In this document: positions 16,858 through 24,913 of the stretch, piece after piece
Layout: each line of letters begins with the position of its first letter
Numbering within the stretch: position 1 is the first letter of the stretch
Assembly (NCBI GenBank): GCA_041492185.1
Contig: JBGPWL010000035.1
Span: 1 to 42,259 of the forward strand
DNA from: JAOAPY01 sp041492185
GTDB taxonomy: Bacteria > Acidobacteriota > Blastocatellia > Pyrinomonadales > Pyrinomonadaceae
DNA length: 42,259 bases
Reading direction: 5' to 3'
The notes under the pieces: model-generated
What the model saw: only the letters and a program-made list of their open reading frames with translations
Database searches by the model: none
What the model was told of the DNA's origin: nothing
Position numbers and translations under genes: made by a program

Positions 16858-17541
16858 GTGTCGCACAAGAGTAGAAACTTGCTCGCCTTGATCGCGTTGG
16901 CCGTTCTTTTCGCTTACGCTCCAATCGCATCCGCCCAGCAGCCGTCCGACAAGATACTCGCGCAACTCAAACGCGCTGTAGTGATCGTTACGACTTACGA
17001 CGATAGCGGACGCGCGCAGTTCCAGGGCAGCGGATTCTTCATCACGCCGGAGCGCGTCGTAACCAACCTGCACGTCATCAAGCACGCCAGCCGCATCCGC
17101 ATCAAAACTTTTGCAGGCAAGCTGGCAACGGTACAGACGGTTGTGGCGACGGACGCGAATGCCGACCTGGCGCTGCTCCAGATCAGCGAAGCGTGTCACG
17201 ACATTACGACCGTCGAGCTGGAGTATGCGCCGCCCGCCGAGGGCGAATCGATCACTGTAATCAGTAATCCTCAAGGTTCTCACTGGAAAGTTACTCGCGG
17301 CCAGGCAGGCGCAATTTGGGAATTCAAAGACTCCGGCAAACGAATGCAGATCACTGCGAGCATACTTCCGGGCAGCAGTGGCGGCCCCGTCTTCAATCAA
17401 CAGGGCCACGTCATCGGCATCGCCGTGATGCACACGAGCAGCGGAGAGGACTTCAACTTCGCAGTGCCCGCTGCAAGCTTGAAAGCTCTCCAGGCTGCAG
17501 CGAGCATCGCCACTAATCGCGCTTCCATTGAGCGCAATTAG
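16858..17541 (+). CDS. Secreted trypsin-like serine protease (S1C/DegP-like, no PDZ)
   Basis: The 227-residue product has a signal peptide (hydrophobic core 7-24, cleavage near ASA-QQ) and a single chymotrypsin-fold domain. The catalytic triad is visible: H72 in TNLHVIK, D103 in NADLALL and S174 in PGSSGGPV. The oxyanion and substrate strands (SGFFITPERVV, VIGIAVMHTSSG, FNFAVPAASL) match HtrA-type proteases. It ends before any PDZ domain. The start is GTG, supported by GAAGGGG seven bases upstream. It is divergent from the TPR gene across 134 bases and convergent with the FecR-like gene, so it is probably a single-gene unit. Confidence 0.9.
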   Translation: MSHKSRNLLALIALAVLFAYAPIASAQQPSDKILAQLKRAVVIVTTYDDSGRAQFQGSGFFITPERVVTNLHVIKHASRIRIKTFAGKLATVQTVVATDANADLALLQISEACHDITTVELEYAPPAEGESITVISNPQGSHWKVTRGQAGAIWEFKDSGKRMQITASILPGSSGGPVFNQQGHVIGIAVMHTSSGEDFNFAVPAASLKALQAAASIATNRASIERN

Positions 17542-17582
17542 CCACGACCGAGTCTTCGCTCCACCCGTTTGACAAGTTACAT

Positions 17583-18170
17583 CTATGGCTGGCGCGGATT
17601 GTCGCCGCTCAGAGCAGCGCCCCGTGCTCCGGCCTTAGCGGCGGCAGTACCACCGACAACTGCTGCGCCAGCGCCGGCAACGCCCGCCGTTCCGCCGGCG
17701 CCGAGTCCACCTGCGGCTGCGCCGATCGGCAAGGCCGTCTCCGGGCCTTCGCACTCCTTCGTTCTTGCTAATACGCTTGACAGCTTCGACGAATCGGTCT
17801 GAAAGACGTTTCCTTCAGAGGTCGTCACTCTGCCACTGATTCCTTTCTTGGTAGTCAGCACAGCGCAGCCCGATTTGAGTTGCACGCTGATCTCGGTGGC
17901 ACTGAAGTTAAGTGTCAAATCGGTTTTCGGCGCCATGTCGAGCCGGCCCAGCGAGCCGAGATCGACCGTCGCTCCGATCTTTTCCGGAGACTGAATCTGC
18001 GATCCTGACAGAAGGGTCGTACCAGAACTGGCCTTGTTACCGTTAACCAGGACAGGTTTGTTGTCACGCGTTCTGAGTTTTCCCATCAAAGGCGGACCAG
18101 CGATCGCATAGGCCTGCAGGGCGCAGGTGACGAACACCAGTGTGATTGTTTTTCCAAGTCTAAATTTCAT
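17583..18170 (-). CDS. Secreted FecR-like domain protein with Gly/Ala-rich tail
   Basis: The 195-residue product has a signal peptide (MKFRLGKTITLVFVTCALQA). Residues 35-130 look FecR-like: VLVNGNKASSGTTLLSGSQI, then alternating short strands such as GATVDLGSLGRLDMAPKTDL and ISVQLKSGCAVLTTKKG. The last 50 residues are Gly/Ala rich and low complexity. It is the final gene of the exopolysaccharide operon; its ATG abuts the O-antigen ligase stop with no gap, and AAAGGAG supplies the ribosome site. FecR domains usually bind a sigma or anti-sigma partner, but no such gene is here, so a structural or surface role is equally possible. Confidence 0.75.
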   Translation of the reverse strand: MKFRLGKTITLVFVTCALQAYAIAGPPLMGKLRTRDNKPVLVNGNKASSGTTLLSGSQIQSPEKIGATVDLGSLGRLDMAPKTDLTLNFSATEISVQLKSGCAVLTTKKGISGRVTTSEGNVFQTDSSKLSSVLARTKECEGPETALPIGAAAGGLGAGGTAGVAGAGAAVVGGTAAAKAGARGAALSGDNPRQP

Positions 18171-19625
18171 CTAACTCTCCTTTTGATTGTGGCCGGAACC
18201 TGCGTCCCAGCTCGTTTGATTTTCTGCGCGAAGATCTCTTGTTGCAATTACAACGAGAGCCATGAAGACCACGGCATTAGCCGTAACATGAAGACCAAAG
18301 TCCACGACGTTGTGGACCACGACGCCGAATATTCCCGTCAACGCCCCAAGGCAGGCAGCGCGTCGAAAATTTTCACGCCTCGAAAGCTGGCGGCGCGCGC
18401 GTTTTATAAAGACGAAGCCAAACCACACCACGAGCCCGACTCCGACGATGCCGCCCGACGCGAACAGTTCCAGGTAATCGTTATGCGCGGCCTCTGGAGT
18501 CCATTTCCCGGAAGCGTCATGAAACTTTGTGATTGCCACGCCGTACGCGCCGAAGCCACTCCCTGCGAGCGGATGGGCTTTGATTAACTGCCACGTCGCA
18601 CTCCAAACCTCACGGCGGCGCACACCCGCATGCGGCTCCAGCGCTTCGGTCTTAATCTCGCCCGGCAACGATGCCAGCCTTGTCACCAGCACATCGCCGC
18701 CAAGCCACACTGCGCTCGCTGCGACGACGGCCAACAGACAAACGCTCAGCGCCATTGCGGGAGCAATCGATTTGTAACCCCAGCGTTTTGCGATTGTTGA
18801 TTCGCTTCTGTTTGTTGCTGCGCGCTGTTTCGACCGTAACCAGATCGTCATGACAATCAGAAACACGATCTGGCCTAACATGCTAAAAATTCCTCCGCGC
18901 GAACTTGTAAGCACCAACCCTGTCCACATCAGCGCGATTGCAGAGACATAGATAAGCAAACGTTCGCGTTGCACTGCGCCGCCAAATATGAGTCCAGTCG
19001 CCAAGCCAATGCCCATCTCCGCAAGAAATGCGAAATGGTTTTTATTAACAAACTGGCCAAAGCCGGAGTCACGCCGCAGGTAAGGCAAAATGAAACCTGT
19101 GTCGCTGTGCTGCAACGCCTGACGCGCAATGCCAAACAAAGCGCTCGCCACTGCGACTCCGATCACCACATGAATGAGCGCCCTCATCCGCCGGCGCGTT
19201 GCGGTGTAACGCAATAGGAGCGCGCCATTGATGGCCAGCGCCAGCAATTTCAGAAAAACAAGACGCGTCTCGAAAGGATCGGAGCTGATCATTTCGACCG
19301 AGAACAGCCTCACACTTTGCAGAAATGTAAATGCGACCAACACTGCCAACGGCGCCAGCAGTTGTTTCTCTCTGACATTCCAAACACCGGTTATCAACCC
19401 TTGCAGAATCCACAGCGCGCCCAAACCGAAAGACGCGCATTCGTACAGCGAGATCCACCACGGCTCGACCGTGCCAAAGGGGATCACCACGAGCACAAGC
19501 AGACCGAGGAGCGACGCAAAGACGAACCGGTCGAGCAAAAGCAGCGCGCGATCCAGCGCCGGCGCCTCCGACTGAGAGCCTGCGGCGCCCATTACCAAGC
19601 CATTTGTGAACGCTATGTCAGACAT
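18171..19625 (-). CDS. O-antigen ligase/polymerase family protein (second copy)
   Basis: Wzy/WaaL-type enzymes polymerise or transfer undecaprenyl-linked glycans on the outer face of the inner membrane. The 484 residues have about 11-12 hydrophobic helices. The family signature region is present: SSRGGI near residue 240, then the large periplasmic loop with HPLAGSGFGAYGV and EAAHNDYLELFASGG, followed by the last helices. It lies three bases after the epimerase stop and abuts the FecR-like gene. Because another member of this family is encoded at 24914-26224, one may polymerise and the other may ligate; the sequence does not say which. Confidence 0.88.
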   Translation of the reverse strand: MSDIAFTNGLVMGAAGSQSEAPALDRALLLLDRFVFASLLGLLVLVVIPFGTVEPWWISLYECASFGLGALWILQGLITGVWNVREKQLLAPLAVLVAFTFLQSVRLFSVEMISSDPFETRLVFLKLLALAINGALLLRYTATRRRMRALIHVVIGVAVASALFGIARQALQHSDTGFILPYLRRDSGFGQFVNKNHFAFLAEMGIGLATGLIFGGAVQRERLLIYVSAIALMWTGLVLTSSRGGIFSMLGQIVFLIVMTIWLRSKQRAATNRSESTIAKRWGYKSIAPAMALSVCLLAVVAASAVWLGGDVLVTRLASLPGEIKTEALEPHAGVRRREVWSATWQLIKAHPLAGSGFGAYGVAITKFHDASGKWTPEAAHNDYLELFASGGIVGVGLVVWFGFVFIKRARRQLSRRENFRRAACLGALTGIFGVVVHNVVDFGLHVTANAVVFMALVVIATRDLRAENQTSWDAGSGHNQKES

Positions 19626-19628
19626 TTC

Positions 19629-20807
19629 TTATGCAGCTACCGAAACGACTGGCGCAAACGACGAAATCATTGAAGTCTGCTTCACCAGGTCGTAAGCCCA
19701 GCTTGATTCGTGACGCACCAGGCTGACCGTGTTCTCTTCTTCAGTAAGGAACTTCACATTGCTGTATTTCGCAGCGCGGTAGTCCTTCACCTCGCCGCTT
19801 CGGATTTCATCAATCACCTGATTGATGCCTTCGATCACGGTCCAACGTGGGACAAAGCCGAGTCGCTCGCGAATCTTTCTGAAGTCGGCCCGGTAGTTGC
19901 GCCGGTCGCCACCCAATCCCTGATTGATCAACTCCGCGCCGGGAACCAGCTTCTGAATCAATTCGCCGATCTGTTGAATCGTGTGGTTCTGTTCGTCGCA
20001 GCCAACATTGAAAACCTGTTGGTGAACTTTCGGCAGCGGCGCTTCGAGCGTGTGCAGCAGCGCGAGAGCGGCATCATCGACGTGCAGGAACGGGCGCCAT
20101 TGATCGCCGCCCTGGATGGTAATCTCGCCATCCATTACCGCTTTTGCGGTGAGCAGATTCACGACCAGATCGAAACGCGTGCGACCCGACAACCCATAGA
20201 TAGTCGAGAATCGCAGGCAGGTCGGCGAGAAAGTCTCGCTCGCCAAATCCATCAAAACTTTTTCAGAAGCAAGCTTGGTGATCGCGTAGAGCGAGACGGG
20301 ATTGAGCGGCGATTTTTCGGTCAACAACTCGTCGTCGTCGCTGGCGCCATAAACCGAGCAAGTGCTGGCAAATAGAAAACGCCGGATGCCATAACCCTTC
20401 GCGACCTCCGCAATCGTTCGCGTGGCCATCAGGTTCACTTCGATCGTCAGATCGCGATCGAGGGCGCAAGCAGGATCACCAACAATCGCTCCCAGATGGA
20501 TTACCGCATCAACGCCACTCATGCACTCGACCAGTTTATCGACGCGGCGAAAGTCGGCCTGCATGATTTCGAGGTTGGGGTTGCTGAGCACGTCGCGGAT
20601 CGGTTCAAAGCCATAGAAGAACCGGTCGAGCAACCGCACCCGGTGACCGCGGGCAAGCAGTTTCGGCAAGAGGGCCGAGCCGATGTAACCCGCGCCGCCG
20701 ATGACGAGCACAGTGCGCGGTGTCGGCTCTTTCCAAAGTCGCGGCAGATGCAGAAATGAGCGCCAGGCGGCGCTGTGGGTCGGGGGGAATACTTGCATGG
20801 GGGTCAT
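19629..20807 (-). CDS. NAD-dependent sugar epimerase/dehydratase
   Basis: This extended short-chain dehydrogenase modifies a nucleotide sugar in the cytoplasm. The NAD-binding glycine motif VIGGAGYIGSALL is near residue 36, SVYG near 150 and the catalytic Y-x-x-x-K in SLYAITKLASEK near 172. The 392 residues include about 30 extra residues before the fold, and the ATG used overlaps the aminotransferase stop as ATGA. A later start is possible. It follows the DegT aminotransferase in the operon, so the two probably act on the same activated sugar. Whether it is a 4-epimerase or a 4,6-dehydratase cannot be settled by eye. Confidence 0.9.
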   Translation of the reverse strand: MTPMQVFPPTHSAAWRSFLHLPRLWKEPTPRTVLVIGGAGYIGSALLPKLLARGHRVRLLDRFFYGFEPIRDVLSNPNLEIMQADFRRVDKLVECMSGVDAVIHLGAIVGDPACALDRDLTIEVNLMATRTIAEVAKGYGIRRFLFASTCSVYGASDDDELLTEKSPLNPVSLYAITKLASEKVLMDLASETFSPTCLRFSTIYGLSGRTRFDLVVNLLTAKAVMDGEITIQGGDQWRPFLHVDDAALALLHTLEAPLPKVHQQVFNVGCDEQNHTIQQIGELIQKLVPGAELINQGLGGDRRNYRADFRKIRERLGFVPRWTVIEGINQVIDEIRSGEVKDYRAAKYSNVKFLTEEENTVSLVRHESSWAYDLVKQTSMISSFAPVVSVAA

Positions 20808-22018
20808 CTCCTGTGGGTTGCTGCAATGTGATGGACCGCATCGATCACGTCGCCTACGTCCTGCTCGGACATGGACGGATAGAGCGGCAGGGAAAGAATT
20901 CGATCGTAGATCTTTTCGGCTCGCGGCAGGTCGCCGCGCCCGTACCCAAAATACTCGCGATAGAACGGATGCAGATGAACCGGAATGAAGTGAACACTTG
21001 CACCGATTCTCAGTTCCTTGAGTTGATCGATGAACTCGGCGCGATCAATCGTCAACTGATCGAGATTCAGACGAATCGCGTAGAGATGGTAAACGTGGTT
21101 GCGATCCGCATGCTTAATCGGAGTTTCGAGCGCGTCCAGACCAGCAAAGGCTTCGTCGTACATGCGCGCGTATTTTTGCCGCAGCTTGATGAAGCCATCG
21201 AGCCGGCGCAATTGATGAATCCCGAGCGCGGCGGCGATGTCGGTCATATTGTTTTTGTAACCGGCGTCAACTACTTCATAGAACCACGACCCTGAATTTG
21301 CGTAGCGTTTCCACGCGTCCTTGCTCATTCCATGCAGCGACAGAACGCGCATCTTCTTCGCCAGCTCATCGTCCGCGGTCGTGATCATGCCGCCCTCGCC
21401 CGTGGTCATGTTCTTGTTCGCGTAAAATGAAAAGGCGGTGGCGCGCAGCGGACGCAAATAACGATGAGCGAGATGATCGGAACCAATCCTTTCGCCGTGA
21501 TACGTGGTGCCCACTGCGTGCGCGGCGTCTTCAATCACCTCGAGTTTCTGTCCCGCGGCGATCTCGTAAATAGCATCCAGATCGCACGCCTGGCCCGCGT
21601 AGTGGACCGGCATGATCACTCGCGTGCGCGGTGTGATGACGGCCTCGACGGCCGCGGGATCGATTTGAAAGTCAGGACCAATGTCCACCAAAAGGGGACG
21701 CGCTCCCAGGTGAACTACAACATTCGCGGTGGCGCAAAACGTAAGCGTCGGCAGGATGACTTCATCGCCCGGCCCGATTCCCAAAGCCGCCAGCGCCGTG
21801 TGTAAACCAGCTGTGCACGAGTTGACGGCCACTGCATGGCTTGCGTCCGTATAGGCGCTGAAGTCGCTTTCGAAGCGTTTTACTTTCGGGCCAGTAGTTA
21901 TCCATCCCGATCGCAGCGTGTCGACAACTTCCGCAATCTCTTCCTCGCCAATCGATGGCAGCGCGAAAGGAAGAAATTCCTCTCGGACTGGCGCTTCGGT
22001 TTGCATCAATGTTTCCAT
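20804..22018 (-). CDS. DegT/DnrJ/EryC1 sugar aminotransferase
   Basis: These PLP enzymes put an amino group on a nucleotide-linked keto sugar. The 404-residue product shows the family opening (FALPSIGEEEIAEVVDTLRS), the SGWITTGPKVKRFE block, SCTAGLHTAL, DEVILPTLTFCATAN and the PLP lysine in FYANKNMTTGEGG. The ATG at 22018 is chosen because it has an AGGGAG ribosome site and fits the family start; the open frame extends upstream only as a shadow of the acetyltransferase gene. With the adjacent GNAT acetyltransferase it forms the pair needed to make an N-acetylated amino sugar. Confidence 0.94.
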   Translation of the reverse strand: METLMQTEAPVREEFLPFALPSIGEEEIAEVVDTLRSGWITTGPKVKRFESDFSAYTDASHAVAVNSCTAGLHTALAALGIGPGDEVILPTLTFCATANVVVHLGARPLLVDIGPDFQIDPAAVEAVITPRTRVIMPVHYAGQACDLDAIYEIAAGQKLEVIEDAAHAVGTTYHGERIGSDHLAHRYLRPLRATAFSFYANKNMTTGEGGMITTADDELAKKMRVLSLHGMSKDAWKRYANSGSWFYEVVDAGYKNNMTDIAAALGIHQLRRLDGFIKLRQKYARMYDEAFAGLDALETPIKHADRNHVYHLYAIRLNLDQLTIDRAEFIDQLKELRIGASVHFIPVHLHPFYREYFGYGRGDLPRAEKIYDRILSLPLYPSMSEQDVGDVIDAVHHIAATHRR

Positions 22019-22059
22019 CGTTTTCTCCCTTACGTGATTCGCAGCGAGCGAGCAGTCTT

Positions 22060-23040
22060 CTAAAGCAGCCGGCGCAAGGAAATTGAAGACCCGGCTAAAC
22101 GGAAGCCGCATTTTTGGAGAAGTCGCACGCAGGGAATGTTGCGACCCTGAGTTCCCGTGTCGACGATTTCGCAGCGCTGTTCGCGGAACCATTCGATTGC
22201 AGCCATGAGTGTGGCGTGTGCAACACCGCGGCCTCGCGCATGTTCGGCTGAAGCCACCATCACCACAGTTCCCACAATTCGTCCCAACTTGCGGGTATCG
22301 CGTTGCAGTGCGCACGTCATGAAACCGAGCAGGCCGGTGTGGTCTTCGGCGAGTACTACTGCATCAGCAGCTTTACCAGTGCAGGAGTTGTGCAGCCACG
22401 TGGCGTGCAATTCGCCGGCACGCTCGCTGCTGATAAACGGATCCGCATGGAAGCGATCGTAGACAAAAACAGTGCGGGCCAGCGCTGCCACGCACTCAGC
22501 GTCATCGGCAGTTGCCAGGCGAATCTTGAAATCGTCAGGAGGCGGTACCGGCCGGTGCGCGGCGAGGTCAACGGCGAGCGTGAGAATGCTATCAACCGTG
22601 ATGAAGTCCTCTTGTTCAAAGAGATGCAGGCTGGAAAGATCGGAAGCGTCGACACGTACGCTAAGATGGCGAACGCCGCGCTCATCAGCCGCCACAATCA
22701 CATGATCCAGCAGTTTCTTCTTTGTCTGGTACTGCTGCGCATACGAACCTTCGGCGACGAGGTAATCGATGCGCGCGGCCGGAACGCCGATCTGTTCGCT
22801 GTCCCAGGGCAGCACCGTAAAGGAGGCGAAGCCGCGCGCTTGAGTTTCTCCCAACACTACGCAGCTCGCGTTGTTCTCATTTTCTAAAGTCTTCCTGATA
22901 CGCGCGGAAGTGAAGGAGAAAAGGTCCGACGCGTTCCAGCGGCTATGGCGTGCGAACGGTTTGAAGGGCCACGCTTCAACGAGTGGCGCAATTGCTGTCC
23001 AGTCGGGCGGCGCATAAGGACGTACTAAGCTGTCGTTCAT
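22060..23040 (-). CDS. Tandem GNAT N-acetyltransferase (WecD-like N half)
   Basis: The 326-residue product appears to contain two GNAT folds. The N-terminal half has LPWDSEQIGVPAARIDYLV and DASDLSSLHLFEQEDF, resembling TDP-fucosamine acetyltransferase WecD. The C-terminal half has the acetyl-CoA loop ARGRGVAHATLMAAIEWF and the closing NIPCVRLLQKCGFRLAG. The ATG at 23040 has a GGAGG ribosome site and overlaps the sugar transferase stop as ATGA. Position next to the DegT aminotransferase suggests acetylation of an amino sugar, as in the WecE-WecD pair. Whether both folds are catalytic is unknown. Confidence 0.85.
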   Translation of the reverse strand: MNDSLVRPYAPPDWTAIAPLVEAWPFKPFARHSRWNASDLFSFTSARIRKTLENENNASCVVLGETQARGFASFTVLPWDSEQIGVPAARIDYLVAEGSYAQQYQTKKKLLDHVIVAADERGVRHLSVRVDASDLSSLHLFEQEDFITVDSILTLAVDLAAHRPVPPPDDFKIRLATADDAECVAALARTVFVYDRFHADPFISSERAGELHATWLHNSCTGKAADAVVLAEDHTGLLGFMTCALQRDTRKLGRIVGTVVMVASAEHARGRGVAHATLMAAIEWFREQRCEIVDTGTQGRNIPCVRLLQKCGFRLAGSSISLRRLL

Positions 23041-23651
23041 CTCACGTCCTCCGAAACTTGATTGATATAAATGTCGCGGCTCCCCAGAACACAGGGAACG
23101 GTTTGAAACAGGATTCGCAAATCCAGCAGTAGCGACTGGTGTGCAACGTATTCGAGATCTATCTGCGTGCGCGAGGACCACGTAATAGCGTTGCGGCCGT
23201 TAATCTGGGCGAGCCCGGTGACACCCGGCTTAACCACGCTGCGGCGCCACTCGTCCTCACCGTAGAATCGCGCCTGGTCCACCTGATCGGGACGCGGTCC
23301 GACCAAACTCATCGCGCCAGTTAGAACGTTGAATAGTTGCGGCAGCTCATCCAGGCTGGTCCGGCGCAAGACGTGTCCAAAGCGAGTTACGCGCTCGTCG
23401 CTCGGCGAGTTGAAAGTCGATCCATCCGGATTGCGATAGTCGGGCGCGTTTTCGATCATCGTGCGAAGCTTGTAGAGCGTGAAAGGCCTGCCATTCCGTC
23501 CCAATCGTTTTTGCCGGATCAAAACTGATCCGGTCGAGTCGAAGCGAATCGCGATCGCGATCAAGACCAGCGCTGGGCTGAGCAGAACCAGCGCCGTTGC
23601 CGAGACAACGACGTCGATGATCCGTTTCGCCATTTCTTGCCGGATCGTCAT
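23037..23651 (-). CDS. Initiating sugar phosphate transferase (polyprenyl-phosphate glycosylphosphotransferase)
   Basis: This enzyme starts polymer synthesis by moving a sugar phosphate from a UDP-sugar to undecaprenyl phosphate at the inner membrane. The 204 residues are the short single-helix form, lacking the extra membrane domain of WbaP. Visible marks are KRIIDVVVSATALVLLSPAL (re-entrant helix), VLIRQKRLGRNGRPF, YKLRTM, the catalytic LDELPQLFNVL, MSLVGPRPDQ and the KPGVTGLAQINGRN block. Its ends overlap both neighbours by four bases (ATGA), so it is tightly coupled to the glycosyltransferase before it and the acetyltransferase after it. Confidence 0.95.
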   Translation of the reverse strand: MTIRQEMAKRIIDVVVSATALVLLSPALVLIAIAIRFDSTGSVLIRQKRLGRNGRPFTLYKLRTMIENAPDYRNPDGSTFNSPSDERVTRFGHVLRRTSLDELPQLFNVLTGAMSLVGPRPDQVDQARFYGEDEWRRSVVKPGVTGLAQINGRNAITWSSRTQIDLEYVAHQSLLLDLRILFQTVPCVLGSRDIYINQVSEDVR

Positions 23652-24904
23652 ACCGCACGCTCCCGTCCATAAGCCTGCTGCAAACCAGGAGCGGGCCGGC
23701 CATCATCAGCCGCGACCTGCGCACCTGCTGGGAGCAACAGTTCCAGATATTGCGCGCGGTAACCATCAAGCATGCGCGACTCGGTGTAATCTTTGCAGAA
23801 CACTTCCCTCGCCATGGTCGACTTCAAAACTCGCAGCGCCGGATTGCGAACGAATTTCATGATCGCGCGCGCCAACGCGTCAGGATTTTTGGCCGGCACA
23901 AGCAGCGCCGTTCTTCCTTGATGGGTCGCCTCCAGATTGCTGCCGATGGTGGTCGTGACGATCGGTTTGCCCGCCGCCATCGCTTCGAGCAACGCGATTG
24001 ACAAACCTTCCCGCAGAGTGGGAAGCACAACAATGTCGCTCGCTGCCAGCAGATCTCCGATGTCGTTTCTGAAACCGAGAAACGTGACTTGTTTGTGAAG
24101 GCCCAGATCGTTGACGAGCTTTTCCAGATCTGATTGGAGCGCCCCCGTCCCGGCAAAGATCAGCTTGAAAGAAATATTGCCGTCGCGCTTGAGTGGTGGC
24201 AGCGCCTGGAGCAGGTACTCGAGACCCTTTCCTTCGGCGAGCCGGCCGGTTGACAACAGCATCAACGTGCCAGGCTTAACATTGAGTTCCTGCCTGATGC
24301 GTTCGCGATCTCGATCCACCTTCACACGATCGGCTGGAATTCCGTTGGGAATTGCAACAACTTTGCGCGCGTGGCCGATCCCCAGTTCCAGCGCCCAGCG
24401 GCGGTGATACTCGCTGACTGTGACGATGCGATGGCACATGTGAGCGGCGATGCGTTCCAACAGTGCATACGCGAAGAGTGTCCTGCGCGACGACTCTTCG
24501 TGAAAAGCAAAGCCGTGCACGGTGTGGATGATGCAGCGGATGCCCGCCGCCCTTGCCGCCAGCCGGCCGACGAAACCGGCCTTTGAAGTGTGCGTGTGTA
24601 CGACGTCGTAATCGCTGCGCCGCAAGAACTTCCACAAGCGAAACAGCCCTCTCAGATCGCGCACTGGAGCAATCTCGCGCCGAATACAATCAAGGTTCAC
24701 CACCCCGATTCCCTGCTCGCGCAACATCCGGCGGCAGACTGGATCAGTTGCCAGCACATCGACCTGCCAACCCATTTTCCGGGCCATCTCAGCGAGGCGG
24801 TGGATGATAATCGTGCCGCCGCCAACTTTGGAGTCGCCGACGATGTGCAGCAATCGAACCGGGCGCGGGCTTGCACTGTCTCGTGTTGAATCTGTCGTTT
24901 TCAT
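23648..24904 (-). CDS. GT4-family glycosyltransferase
   Basis: GT4 enzymes are retaining, GT-B-fold transferases that extend the lipid-linked glycan in the cytoplasm. The 418 residues show the N-terminal Rossmann strand LLHIVGDSKVGGGTIIIHRL, DVVHTHTSKAGFVGRL, the second-domain start LLSTGRLAEGKGLEYLLQAL and the E-x7-E nucleotide-sugar motif in LREGLSIALLEAMAAGKPIV. It is the only recognisable glycosyltransferase in the operon. It begins ten bases after the O-antigen polymerase stop. Confidence 0.93.
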   Translation of the reverse strand: MKTTDSTRDSASPRPVRLLHIVGDSKVGGGTIIIHRLAEMARKMGWQVDVLATDPVCRRMLREQGIGVVNLDCIRREIAPVRDLRGLFRLWKFLRRSDYDVVHTHTSKAGFVGRLAARAAGIRCIIHTVHGFAFHEESSRRTLFAYALLERIAAHMCHRIVTVSEYHRRWALELGIGHARKVVAIPNGIPADRVKVDRDRERIRQELNVKPGTLMLLSTGRLAEGKGLEYLLQALPPLKRDGNISFKLIFAGTGALQSDLEKLVNDLGLHKQVTFLGFRNDIGDLLAASDIVVLPTLREGLSIALLEAMAAGKPIVTTTIGSNLEATHQGRTALLVPAKNPDALARAIMKFVRNPALRVLKSTMAREVFCKDYTESRMLDGYRAQYLELLLPAGAQVAADDGRPAPGLQQAYGRERAV

Positions 24905-24913
24905 AGTTCGCCG

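Noticed and set aside
17569..17802. Ala/Pro-rich open frame of 77 residues on the + strand
   Set aside because: It is the antisense reading of the Gly/Ala-rich tail of the FecR-like gene and has no ribosome site.
22019..22315. N-terminal extension of the DegT aminotransferase to 22315
   Set aside because: The added residues are Arg/Cys rich and overlap the acetyltransferase gene; the ATG at 22018 has a good ribosome site.
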